Source: Tetragonia tetragonoides
Taxonomy: Eukaryota > Streptophyta > Magnoliopsida > Caryophyllales > Aizoaceae
Direction of reading: 5' to 3'
Length of the DNA: 64,000 nt
NCBI GenBank assembly: GCA_038025085.1
Contig: CM076141.1
Span: forward strand, 20,318,501-20,382,500
Part shown: in pieces, positions 44,498 to 55,695 of the stretch
Layout: each line of letters opens with the position of its first letter
How positions within the stretch are numbered: the stretch's first letter is position 1
Notes under the pieces: generated by a model
The model's input: the letters and a program-made list of their open reading frames with translations, nothing else
Told to the model about the DNA's origin: nothing
Database searches by the model: none
Program-made: the position numbers and the translations under genes

Positions 44498-45898
44498 ATG
44501 GGGAAGAACGGGAAAGCAAAAAAGGGAAAGGGGAATCAAGATGTAGATGCGGGAAATTCAGAAGCTCCAATATGTTCCACAAAAAATCGAACCAAAACAC
44601 AACGAACTAGCGAAAGCCATGAAAACCTAGATCGGGTTATGCGTAATTTAGCTGATGAACTGGAGGATCCAGAAGTGATGACACCTGCTGCGCAAACAAA
44701 AACAGTGCAGCAAATGGAACTTGCGAAGGAGAAAATCAACTCCTGGCTTACGAAGATGAAGGAAAGGGCAAACATTCAGAGCTCAAACGAGGAAGAGGAG
44801 CCAGTTCCAGTGCAAGGCAAACAGCATGCATTTGCTGATGCTGGTAAGACCTCGGCTTGGGAGAAATTTGACATAACTAAATTGAAAAATGCTGGGTTTA
44901 AATTGGACTATATAGCACCTGCCTTGATTGATGGGAAACAAGTAGGAGAAATTAATTTCCAGGATATTGCATCTGAAATTAATTATTGGAATCAAGCAAT
45001 TGTGTGCTATGTTATGGGCTCGAAGCCACCGATTAATGTGATTAGTGGATTCCTAAGGAGAATTTGGGCAAATAGGGGAATGAATAAAATTGCAATGATG
45101 AAAAATGGCCTAGTGATTGTTAGATTTGATTCAATTGAGCAAAGGGATGCTATTCTAGAGGAAGGGGTTTATCATTTTGACAACAAACCTATGATTGTTA
45201 GACCATGGTCTGAGAATATAGACTATGCTCATGAGGAGCTCATGTCTGTACCTATCTGGGTTAAATTCCCAGGTCTGAATGTCAAGTATTGGAATGCTTT
45301 GGGTTTAAGCAAAGTTGCGAGTTTAGTCGGCAGGCCAATGATGGCTGATAAGAACACAGAACTCAAAGTAGGGATCCACTATGCTAGAGTGTTGGTGGAA
45401 GTAGAAATAGGAGGGATATATCCAGACAAAGTGCACTTCAAGAATGAGAAAGGAAACTTAACAGAACAAGAAGTGGAGTATGACTGGAAACCTATACTAT
45501 GTGGCCACTGTAAGCAACATGGGCACAGTCAATCAGAATGCAGAAAGAAGAAGGCCTTAACTAAGCCTAAGACCCTAGCAGTTCCAATTCAGCAACCAGC
45601 ACAACCAGCAAATCCTAGGAACAATCAATGGCAAAATGTTGCGAGAGGTAGAGGAAGAATGGGAAATGCAGGGAGAGGGGTGAGAGCTGGAAGAGGAGTT
45701 TACAGACAGGTGCAGCAGCCTGCCACAGAGAGACCACAAACACTAATACAGAACCCATTTCAGTTACTGCAAAATGAAGAGGGGGAGCAGGAGGGAACAC
45801 AAGCACAGCCAGCAGTGCAAGGTACACAGGAGGCTCAGAACAAAGCATCAGTGCCACCACATGGTAAGTCACCTATCTTGACTGATAGTCATGGATAG
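44498..45898 (+). CDS. LINE A1 ORF1: DUF4283 and CCHC RNA-binding protein
   Basis: An intact 466-residue frame. Residues ~45-105 are charged and heptad-like (probable coiled coil). Residues ~150-270 form the DUF4283 domain with YVMGSKPPINVISGFLRR and VIVRFDSIEQRDAILEEGVY. A knuckle CGHCKQHGHSQSEC (CX2CX4HX4C) lies near residue 335. An RG-rich stretch follows (RGRGRMGNAGRGVRAGRG). Such proteins coat LINE RNA. The stop overlaps the ORF2 start in ATGGATAG, suggesting reinitiation of translation. Confidence 0.85.
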   Translation: MGKNGKAKKGKGNQDVDAGNSEAPICSTKNRTKTQRTSESHENLDRVMRNLADELEDPEVMTPAAQTKTVQQMELAKEKINSWLTKMKERANIQSSNEEEEPVPVQGKQHAFADAGKTSAWEKFDITKLKNAGFKLDYIAPALIDGKQVGEINFQDIASEINYWNQAIVCYVMGSKPPINVISGFLRRIWANRGMNKIAMMKNGLVIVRFDSIEQRDAILEEGVYHFDNKPMIVRPWSENIDYAHEELMSVPIWVKFPGLNVKYWNALGLSKVASLVGRPMMADKNTELKVGIHYARVLVEVEIGGIYPDKVHFKNEKGNLTEQEVEYDWKPILCGHCKQHGHSQSECRKKKALTKPKTLAVPIQQPAQPANPRNNQWQNVARGRGRMGNAGRGVRAGRGVYRQVQQPATERPQTLIQNPFQLLQNEEGEQEGTQAQPAVQGTQEAQNKASVPPHGKSPILTDSHG

Positions 45899-48800
45899 GA
45901 TTATGATATGGAATGTTAGAGGCCTAAATGGCCCAAATAAACAGAGGGATGTTGCCCTCTATTGTAAAAAAAATAAATGTGGTTTGGTGGCTTTTCTGGA
46001 AACAAAAATTAGATTAGCCAACTTTGAAAAATGCAAAAATAAATTTATGCAAGGGTGGGAATCTTTTAGTAACCATAGTGACCACAGGTTGGGAAGAATT
46101 TGGGTAAGATGGTTACCTGATGTATTTCATGTAGAATTAATTTTCTCCTCTGTGCAAATGGTCACTTGCAAAGTAAGGCATTTGGAGAGGAAAAAAGATT
46201 TTATGGTCAGTTTTGTATATGGATTAAATGAGAAAGAAGAAAGAAAACAACTGTGGAAGGATATAAATGACTTTGCTCTTATATGCAACAAACCATGGTT
46301 GATTGGTGGGGATTTCAACAATGTCTTGCTCCCTGGTAACAGACAAGGAGGTACACCAGTCACTCTTGCTGAAACTCAGGATTTTAAATCCTGTATTGAA
46401 GACTGCTACCTTACTGAACTAAACTTGTCTGGGTGTCAATACACCTGGAATAACAGACATGAGGAGGGGGGAAGAGTCTACTCAAAAATAGATTGGGCTT
46501 TTGCAAATAGTCTCTGGCTGCTGGAGTATGATCAAAGCACCCTACAGTTCCTACCTGAGGATGTATCTGACCACTCTCCTATCTGCTTAACCCTCCACAA
46601 AACTTTCACAAAAAAAAACCCCCCTTTAAATTCTTTAAATTCTGTAACATGTGGGGCCTCCACTCTAATTTCCAAGACTTGGTGCAGCAAGCTTGGAATT
46701 GTAGAACACAAGGCACAAAAATGTTCAGAGTTTACCAAAAACTGAAAAAAGTGAAACATGTCCTGAGAAAATTAAACAGGGAGGAATTTAGTGATATTCT
46801 AGCCCAGGCTGAAATTGCTAGAAAGGAAATGGCCCAAGCACAAACTGAAGCAAACAAGGAGCCCCTAAATGAGACATTGCAGAGAGCAGAATCACAGGTT
46901 AGAAGGAGGTTTAATGAGCTAAATGCTGCTGCAGAGAACTTCTTACAACAAAAGAGCAAGGTCAAATGGGTACAATTGGGAGATGGCAATAACCAGTTCT
47001 TCCATGCAATCATGAAACAGAGGAGACAGCAAAATAGGTTGCATTCCATCAAGACACAGGAGGGTACTTTGTTGGAAGACCAGGAGTCGATCATTGAGGA
47101 ATTAGTGGGATTTTACAGGAACATGCTGGGGATATCTGGTACTAGAGACAACACTGCAGAAGGAAGCTTCTTCTCAGCAGGACACAGATTAGACTTACAG
47201 CAGCAGTTGACCTTAAATGCACCAGTGACTGCTGATGAAGTGAGGGAAGCTATGTTTGCAATTGACTGCAACAAGAGTCCAGGGCCTGATGGTTTTGGCT
47301 CAGGATTTTTCAAAGCAGCGTGGCATATTGTGGGGGAAGAAGTGTCTAGTGAAATAATCGATTTTTTTGATTCCTCTAAAATGCTTAAAGAGGTGAATGC
47401 AACTAACCTATGTCTTGTGCAGAAAGTAACAAACCCTGAGAAGGCTTCTGATTTCAGGCCTATTGCGTGCTGCAACACCATCTACAAGTGCATATCCAAG
47501 ATCCTCTGCGGGAGATTGGCTAGGGTACTTCCTCACCTCATCTCAGTGAACCAGGGTGCTTTTGTGGCGCAGAGATCAATAGTACACAACATCATGATTT
47601 GTCAAGACCTCATTAAGCACTACAACAGAAAACAGTCTTCACCAAGATGCTTGATGAAGATAGACTTAAGGAAGGCCTATGACACAATCCACTGGAGTTT
47701 TATCAAGGAGATGCTGCAAGGATATGGATTTCCACTGAAATTCAGTGGATGGTTACTTGAGTGCATAAGTATGAATGGGGAGGTGCATGGATTCTTCCCT
47801 GCAAAACGTGGCATTAGACAGGGTGACCCCATGTCCCCACTCATTTTTGTGCTGGTAATGGAATACTTATCAAGAATCCTGAAACTTGCTTGCATGGAAA
47901 ATAGCTTCAGCTGGCACCCTATGTGCAAAGATCTTACATTGAACCACCTGTGCTTCGCTGATGATCTGATGTGTTTCTGCAAAGCAAACCCTGAATCTGG
48001 AAGTATTATGATGAATTGCATTAACTACTTTGCACAAGCTACTGGATTATATGCAAATAAGGAGAAATCCAACATGTACATAGCTGGTGTAAATGAGGAG
48101 GTTAAGAGAGCATTGTTAGACTTGTCTGGCTTCAAGGAGGGTACACTTCCCATGAAATACCTAGGGGTGCCACTCTCCCTATCAAAGTGGAACAAAATGG
48201 ACTGTGAGTGCCTAGTGGAAAAATGACCAAAAAGCTACAAATATGGGCTTCTAGGAACCTCTCATATGCAGGAAGGGTCCAACTTATTAACTCTGTTCTG
48301 ATCTCTATACATGTGTACTGGTCTAGCATTTTCATAATGCCAGCTGGGGTACTCAAGAGTGTAGAGCAAAAGTGTAGGTTTTTCCTGTGGGGGTCCTCTG
48401 ATGAAAAACATAAGGCCAACCTGGTGGCATGGGACTTGGTGTGTAGACCGAGGAAAAATGGGGCCTTGAACATCAAGAGCTGCAAATGGTTCAATATAGC
48501 TTTAAATGGAAAGCATATATGGGATCTGGCCACAAAAAACGATACATTGTGGGTGAAATGGGTAAATGGAGTTTACTTGAAGGGGATTAACTTCTGGAAT
48601 TATGCACCTGTGTGGGGATCCAGTTGGTACTGGAAAAAACTCAACAAAATCAAGAATTTATTCCAGGAACAGTACACAGTGAGAGGGATTTGGAAGAGGG
48701 CACCTGATGGTTGTTATTCTGCCGCAAGTGGATACAGTGTACTCACAGGGGATTTACCCAAATCCAGACATGCCAATCTGATTTGGGGAAAGTTAACAAT

Positions 48801-48990
48801 GCCAAGGCATAGCTTCTGCCTCTGGCTTGCACAACAGGGGAGATTACTAACGAAGGACAGGGTACAGAAAATGGGATTCCTGCAAGGAGGGGCTGTATGC
48901 AATCTGTGCAAAGCGGAGTTAGAAGACCATGGCCACTTATTCTTCAGCTGTAATGTGTCAACAGAGGTTATAATGCAAGTAAAAGCCTAG
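45891..48990 (+). pseudogene. LINE A1 ORF2: endonuclease and RT, frameshifted
   Basis: Endonuclease (45891-46600) shows WNVRGLNGPNKQ, LIGGDFNNVL and SDHSPICL. A one-base loss near 46607 shifts the frame. RT (47000-48226) shows NKSPGPDGFGSGFF, FRPIACCNTIYKC, KIDLRKAYDTIHW, GIRQGDPMSPLIF and CFADDLMCF. A second shift at GTGGAAAAATGA (48216-48226) moves the thumb and zf-RVT part (48208-48990) to another frame, and TAG at 48988 ends it early. The 48226 shift is shared with copy A2. Confidence 0.85.
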
Positions 48991-49978
48991 TTACAGATGC
49001 CTTCTAGAGCAAACTCAATACAGGGCCTGCTTAACTGGATAAGTAGGCAGAAATGTTCAATGTTCAGAAAGGAGGTCTATGCTGCAGGGATCGCAGGAGC
49101 TGTGTACTGGTTATGGAGGAGCAGGAACCTCCAGCACTTTGAGGGGAGCAGATCAGCAATGAAGCAGTACAGCAGCTCCAAAAGCAAATCAGAGCCAGTA
49201 CATCAGGTTATAAGCAGACAACCCTGCAGCCAGCAAGGCATGAGTACCTGTGCAGGGATTTAGAGAGCAGGGGTAGTAGTAGGTCAGAAGCATCCAGCAG
49301 ACATGCAAGACTTAGGGCCTGTGCAGGAATATAGACAGCTGAGGTTCAGCAGGGGGGCAGCAGGAATGCATCAAGCAATTAGCAAAAGGCATCAGGACAT
49401 GAGCAGGAAAAAGATAGCAGGTTTCAGAAGGGGAGCTGATCAGTGTGCTGAAAATTGGTAGAAAGGCTCAGAAAAATCAGAAGCAGTTTGTTCTGTAAGG
49501 CAGAACCCAGCAGGAAGGCAGGACCAGACTCCAGGAGAGGTTTTAGCAGGAAAAACAGAAGACATGCAGGGCTCCAGCACCTGTACAGGGATCTAGACAG
49601 TAGATTGATGTAGATCAAGTTGATGGGCACAGCAGGTAGATGAAGCAAGAAAGAAGGAGGAATGAATCAGCTTCTGGAAGTTTTTGTTGTAATATTTTTA
49701 GATATCTATATTTTTGTATTTTGCTGTAAGTCAGAAATAATTTTTGCAAATTGTAATGTTTACAGAGATGGTGAGAAACAATTTTTGCAATTTGTAATGT
49801 TTACAGAGAGGGTGAACCACTGCCTGTAGTGAGTTGCACCAGATTGAAGGGTTGTAAGGTAGTAGAGGGATGTAGAAAAAAGGAACCCTACCTAGTAGGT
49901 GGCCTTGGATCTGCATTGCCTAAGGACTGTAATCTTGTTACATTACAGAGAGCAATAATACAATTTCTTACTTGCACC
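48991..49978 (+). other. 3' UTR of LINE A1
   Basis: It includes the out-of-frame rest of ORF2 (to about 49150) and a purine-rich CAG/AGCAGG tract. A 41-bp tandem duplication (49734-49774 and 49775-49815) is also found in A2 but not in B or C. The end GCAATAATACAATTTCT followed by ACTTGCACC is shared by families A and B. Confidence 0.65.
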
Positions 49979-50026
49979 AAAAAAAAAAACATTGGCATCG
50001 TGCCATGGATGAAGTCGTGAGTCTCG

Positions 50027-51388
50027 ATGGGGAAGAAAGATAAAGCAAAGCGGGGGGTAGAAAAGCAAAGCGAAACCGAAGTAAACTCAGTACCACCATG
50101 TCTCACTAAAAACGTGAACCAAAAAGAAAACTCAAACAACAATCGGGAAACCCTAGATCAAGTTGTTCGTAATCTGAATGATGAATTGGAAGCACATGAG
50201 GTTATGACACCAGATATGCAAACGCAAACTGCCCAGCAACTGGAGAATACACGGGAGAAGATAAACACCTGGCTATCGAAAGTGAAGGAAAGGGCAAACA
50301 CCCAAATGTCGTCTGAAGATGAAGAGGAAGAGATTGAGCAACCAATCCAGCAAGGAAATTCAGAAATTGGTAAGATCTCTGCTTGGGAAAAATTCGGCAT
50401 AACTAAGCTAAAAAATGCTGGGTTTAAACTTGATTTTATAGAGCCTACTATGCACGAAGGGAAACCAGTCGGGGTAATAAACCACAAAGACATTGAATCC
50501 GAAATTAATTTTTGGAACCAAGCTGTTGTGTGCTATGTCATGGGTGCTAGACCACCAATTACTGTTTTTAGCGGATTTCTAAGACGAAATTGGGCTAAAA
50601 AAGGGATGAATAAGATTGCCATGATGAACAATGGCCTGGTACTGGTCAGGTTTGATTCAATGGAGCAGAGGGATAATGTAATTCAGGAAGGAGTGTACCA
50701 TTTTGACAACAAACCTATGATAGTGAGACCATGGTCTGAAAATGTGGACTATGAACATGAGGAATTAACCTCGGTTCCTATTTGGGTGAAATTCCCAGGT
50801 CTAACTGTGAAGTATTGGAAGGCAACGGGGCTAAGCAAAATTGCAAGCCTTGTTGGTAGACCAATGATGGCAGATAGGAATACTGAACTTAAGGTAGGAA
50901 TTCATTATGCCCGGGTGTTAATTGAAGTGAAAATTGGAGATGTCTACCCGGAAAAGGTAAATTTCAAGAATGAGAGGGGAAACATTGTGGAGCAGGAAGT
51001 TGAGTATGATTGGAAACCAATCATCTGCAACCATTGCAAGAAGCATGGACATGGTGAACATGAATGCAGGAAAAAGATTGGAAATGCAGCTCCTGTGGCA
51101 CAACCTGTTACAGTGCAAAACAGGCCACCAGTTCAAGCAAATCCCAGAAACCAGCTATGGCAAAATGCAGGAAGAGGGAGAGGAAGAGCAGGCAATGCAG
51201 GGGGGGGGCAGAAGAGCAGGAAGAGGTTTTTACAGACAGGTCCAACCATAGCCTCATACACAGAATACTTTTGCAGTGCTACAAGAAGGAGAAAAAGAAA
51301 TGCAACAGGGGGGAAAACAGCCAGAAGAGGCAGCAGAACCAGCAGCACAGGGGGTTATGACACCTGGTATGGTCCCAACGCATGGTGA
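50027..51388 (+). pseudogene. LINE B ORF1, frameshifted C-terminus
   Basis: The N-terminal coiled coil, DUF4283 (YVMGARPPITVFSGFLRR) and knuckle (CNHCKKHGHGEHEC) are intact. A frame change at the nine-base G-run near 51200-51208 replaces the expected RG-rich tail, so it ends at 51388 rather than at the TAG overlapping the ORF2 start (51412). Confidence 0.8.
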
Positions 51389-51411
51389 GTCTCCTATCTT
51401 GACTGGTAGTC

Positions 51412-51980
51412 ATGGATAGGATTCTTATATGGAATGTGAGAGGCCTAAATGGCCCTAATAAACAGAAAGATGTAAGTCTTTTCTGCAAAAAGAATAACTT
51501 TGGATTGGCAGTTTTGTTAGAAACTAAAATTAGACTAGTAAACTTGGAAAAATGCAAAAGAAGTTTCATGCCAGAATGGGAATCATTTAGCAACCATGAC
51601 TATCATAGATTGGGAAGAATCTGAATTAGATGGCTACCAAATTATTTTCATGGTGTTGTGTTATTTTCTTCTATGCAAATGGTGATTTGTAAAGTAGTGA
51701 ATATAAGGGAAAAAAAAGAAGTGCAATAGATTACATTAAAGTATTAATTTTGTGAAGAAAAAGGAACTTGTGGTGAATCTGTGTATGGGAAAATGGAAAT
51801 GGAGGAAAGGAAGAAACTATGGAAGGAGCTCACTTTTGTTGCACTTCAATGTGCTACAACTTGGAAATAGACAAGAAGGAGCCCTAGACACACATTCAGT
51901 AAATACTAGGCTTTACAGACTGCAGTAAAGACTATGTACTACAGAATAGAGCTGGTCTGGGTGTCAATACACTTGAAAAT
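51412..51980 (+). pseudogene. LINE B ORF2 remnant (endonuclease only)
   Basis: It starts MDRILIWNVRGLNGP and is open to 51624. Further endonuclease pieces are readable in shifted frames up to a SGCQYT-like word near 51955-51975. There is no reverse transcriptase sequence. Confidence 0.75.
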
Positions 51981-52838
51981 GAAGTTGCAGGAATCTGCAG
52001 GGTGTTGTGTGGGCTGATTGCCACTTTTATTCAACTGGCAATCAGAATCAGAACTTAGCAGTGCAGTAGTAACAGTAAGATTAACCAGCAAGGACTAGAG
52101 AATACATCAGGTTTTCAGCAGTGAACCTGCAGTTCTGCAAGGCATGAGAAACTGTACAGAATTCAGGCAGCAGGTTTCAGCAGGGAATCAGTAGCAGTTT
52201 GCTGAAGCCAGGCCGAGTGAGGAACAAACAGAATCCAACAGATCAGAAAGGCTAGAAGAAGTTGTAATAATTTAGCTCATTATGTTTTTGTATTTTGCTG
52301 AAAAAGGCAGCAGAATTCAAGAAGGAAACAGAAGCAGGTGGCAGAACCTAGGCTGTGAACCAGGCAGCAGGTTCTAGCAGGCAATAGGATCCAGCAGAAT
52401 GCACAGGAAATCAGAAGGTGTTGAAGCAAGAAAACAGGAGGAATGAATCATCTTCTGGAAGATTTGTTGCAGAAACTAGGAGGTGAACCAGGCAGCAGGT
52501 GCCAGCAGACAACCAGTGACAGGTTGCTGGAGAAAAGCAGAGCAAGGAATGAAACAGGAAAACAGAAGATTTGGAAAGCTAGAAGAAGTTGTAATTTCTA
52601 GATTATTATGTTTTTGTACTTTGTTGTAAGTATGAAAAGATTTTTGTAATTTGTTATGTTTACAGAGATGGTGAATCACTGTCTGTAGTGAGTTGCACCA
52701 GATTGAAGGGTTGTAAGGTAGTAAAGGGATGCAGGAAAAAAGGAACCCTACCTAGTAGGTGGCGTTGGATTCGCATTGCCTTAGGGCTGTAATCTTGTTA
52801 CATTACAGTGAGCAATAATACATTTTCTGACTTGCACC
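51981..52838 (+). other. LINE B 3' UTR with partial tandem duplication
   Basis: Two blocks each carry AGAAGAAGTTGTAAT followed by ATTATGTTTTTGTA, about 327 bp apart. The closing section with GTGAGTTGCACCAGATTGAA and CCTACCTAGTAGGTGGC is shared with LINEs A and C. Confidence 0.6.
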
Positions 52839-54294
52839 AAAAAAAAAAAACATTGGCATCGTCTCTCTAAAAAATGCTCTCAACTCTCTCCTCTGCAGTG
52901 CTCGTTCACCATTAACGCAGCGCTGAGTTCGAATGGGGAAGAAAGACAAAGCTAAGAGAGGGAATGGAAAGCAAGATGACGATGCGGGAAAATCAACAAA
53001 TCCACCTTGTCCCACGAAAAATGTGTCGCAAAAACAAAGAAACACTACAAACCATGAAAACCTAGATCGAGTTATGCGCAACCTTGCGGATGAATTGGAG
53101 GATTCAGAAGTCATGACACCAGATGTCCAAATACAAACAGTGCAGCAAATGGAATTAGCAAGGGAAAAAATCAATTCTTGGCTGTCAAAGATGAAGGAAA
53201 AGGCAAAATTTCAAAGCTCATCAGACTCGGAGGAAGAAGAACCTAAGCAGGACAAGCAGCAGGAGGCTACAGATGATGGTAAGGTTTCAGCTTGGGAAAA
53301 ATTTGACATATCTAAACTGAAAAATGCTGGCTTCAAATTGGATTATATTGCACCAAATCTGCACGAGGGGAAACCAGTGGGTGAAATTAATTTTATGGAC
53401 ATAGAATCAGAAATTAATTACTGGAACAAAGCTGTAGTATGCTATGTGATGGGGTCTAAGCCACCAATTAATATACTTAGTGGCTTTTTAAGAAGAATTT
53501 GGGGAAAAAAAGGGATGAACAAAATAGCAATGATGAGAAATGGGCTAGTTTTGGTTACATTTGACTCGTTGGAGCAACGAGATGCTGTTATCCAGGAGGG
53601 GGTGTACCACTTTGATAACAAACCCATGATAGTTAGGCCATGGTCTGAAAACATAGACTATGCTTAAGAAGAACTCACTTCTGTGCCAATATGGGTTAAA
53701 TTCCTTGGACTCAATATCAAGTATTGGAATGCAATGGGCTTGAGCAAAATTGCAAGTCTAGTTGGAAGGCCAATGATGGCAGACAGAAATAGAGAACTCA
53801 AGGTGGGGATCCACTATGCTAGAGTGCTGATTGAGGTGCAAATAGGAGAGAATTACCCTGAAAAAGTGCATTTCAAGAATGAGAGGGGGAACATAGTAGA
53901 ACAAGAAGTGGACTATGACTGGAAGCCCATTCTGTGTAGCCACTGTAAACAGTATGGTCACAGTGAAACAAAATGCAGGAAAAAGAAGCCTGTGCCTGCA
54001 CCTGTGCAACAAGGGCCTGTGCAAACTCAGCCTGCACAGCAGGAAATTCCTAGGGCTCAACAGTGGCAGAATGCAGGAAGAGGTAGAGGAAGAGCCTGGA
54101 ATGCAGGAAGAGGAGTAAGAACAGGAAGAGGATACTACAGACAAGTTCAGCAGCCCAAAACTGTTATGCAAAACAGTTTTGACAAAATTGGGATCGCAAA
54201 CATTGGCATCGCACATCGCGTTTTCTCTCTCTAAAATGCTCTCTCCTCTCTCCTCGACAGCGCTTGTTAGCCATTAACAAAGCCCTGAGTTCAA

Positions 54295-55695
54295 ATGGGG
54301 AAGAACGGGAAAGCAAAAAAGGGAAAGGGGAATCAAGTTGTAGATGCGGGAAATTCAGAAGCTCCAATATGTTCCACAAAAAATCGAACCAAAACACAAC
54401 GAACTAGCGAAAGCCATGAAAACCTAGATCGGGTTATGCATAATTTAGCTGATGAACTGGAGGATCCAGAAGTGATGACACCTGCTGCGCAAACAAAAAC
54501 AGTGCAGCAAATGGAACTTGCGAAGGAGAAAATCAACTCCTGGCTTACGAAGATGAAGGAAAGGGCAAACATTCAGAGCTCAGACGAGGAAGAGGAGCCA
54601 GTTCCAGTGCAAGGCAAACAACATGCATTTGCTGATGCTGTTAAGACCTCGGCTTGGGAGAAATTTGACATAACTAAATTGAAAAATACTGGGTTTAAAT
54701 TGGACTATATAGCACCTGCCTTGATTGATGGGAAACAAGTAGGAGAAATTAATTTCCAGGATATTGCATCTGAAATTAATTATTGGAATCAAGCAATTGT
54801 GTGCTATGTTATGGGCTCGAAGCCACCAATTAATGTGATTAGTGGATTCCTAAGGAGAATTTGGGCAAATAGGGGAATGAATAAAATTGCAATGATGAAA
54901 AATGGCCTAGTGATTGTTAGATTTGATTCAATTGAGCAAAGGGATGCTATTCTAGAGGAAGGGGTTTATCATTTTGACAACAAACCTATGATTGTTAGAC
55001 CATGGTCTGAGAATATAGACTATGCTCATGAGGAGCTCATGTCTGTACCTATCTGGGTTAAATTCCCAGGTCTGAATGTCAAGTATTGGAATGCTTTGGG
55101 TTTAAGCAAAGTTGCGAGTTTAGTCGGCAGGCCAATGATGGCTGATAAGAACACAGAACTCAAAGTAGCGATCCACTATGCTAGAGTGTTGGTGGAAGTA
55201 GAAATAGGAGGGATATATCCAGACAAAGTGCACTTCAAGAATGAGAAAGGAAACTTAACAGAACAAGAAGTGGAGTATGACTGGAAACCTATACTATGTG
55301 GCCACTGTAAGCAACATGGGCACAGTCAATCAGAATGTAGAAAGAAGAAGGCCTTAACTAAGCCTGAGACCCTAGCAGTTCCAATTCAGCAACCAGCACA
55401 ACCAGCAAATCCTAGGAACAATCAATGGCAAAATGTTGGGAGAGGTAGAGGAAGAATGGGAAATGCAGGGAGAGGGGTGAGACCTGGAAGAGGAGTTTAC
55501 AGACAGGTGCAGCAGCCTGCCACAGAGAGATCACAAACACTGATACAGAACCCATTTCAGTTACTGCAAAATGAAGAGGGGGAGCAGGAGGGAACACAGG
55601 CACAGCCAGCAGTGCAAGGTACACAGGAGGCTTAGAACAAAGCATCAGTGCCACCACATGGTAAGTCACCTATCTTGACTGATAGTCATGGATAG
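54295..55695 (+). pseudogene. LINE A2 ORF1 with premature stop near its end
   Basis: The frame is open for 446 codons to TAG at 55633, where A1 has CAG. In the absence of that change it would reach the TAG at 55693 overlapping ORF2. The coiled coil, DUF4283, knuckle and RG tail are all present, so loss is restricted to about 20 residues. Confidence 0.8.

Larger units (their letters stand above)
44404..49989 (+). mobile_element. LINE A1 (L1-clade type), near full length
   Basis: The order is 5' UTR, ORF1, ORF2, 3' UTR and poly(A) at about 49979-49989. It is preceded by AACATTGGCATCG and followed after the poly(A) by the same word. Compared with A2 (54185-59970) it has a one-base loss near 46607, a 21-base in-frame loss near 47770, a stop at 48988 and a 162-bp loss near 49149. 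Confidence 0.85.
49990..52850 (+). mobile_element. LINE B, internally deleted
   Basis: It starts directly after the A1 poly(A) with CATTGGCATCGT and a leader of only about 25 bases before ORF1. It ends in poly(A) at 52839-52850. ORF1 is mostly present, but ORF2 stops within the endonuclease (about 51970) and RT is absent. A 3' UTR-like segment with an internal duplication (52255-52305 versus 52582-52630) fills the rest. Confidence 0.8.

Noticed and set aside
54185..54198. Idea that AAATTGGGATCGC belongs to LINE C
   Set aside because: LINE C continues directly after the second copy of the duplication with different sequence, so these bases came in with A2.
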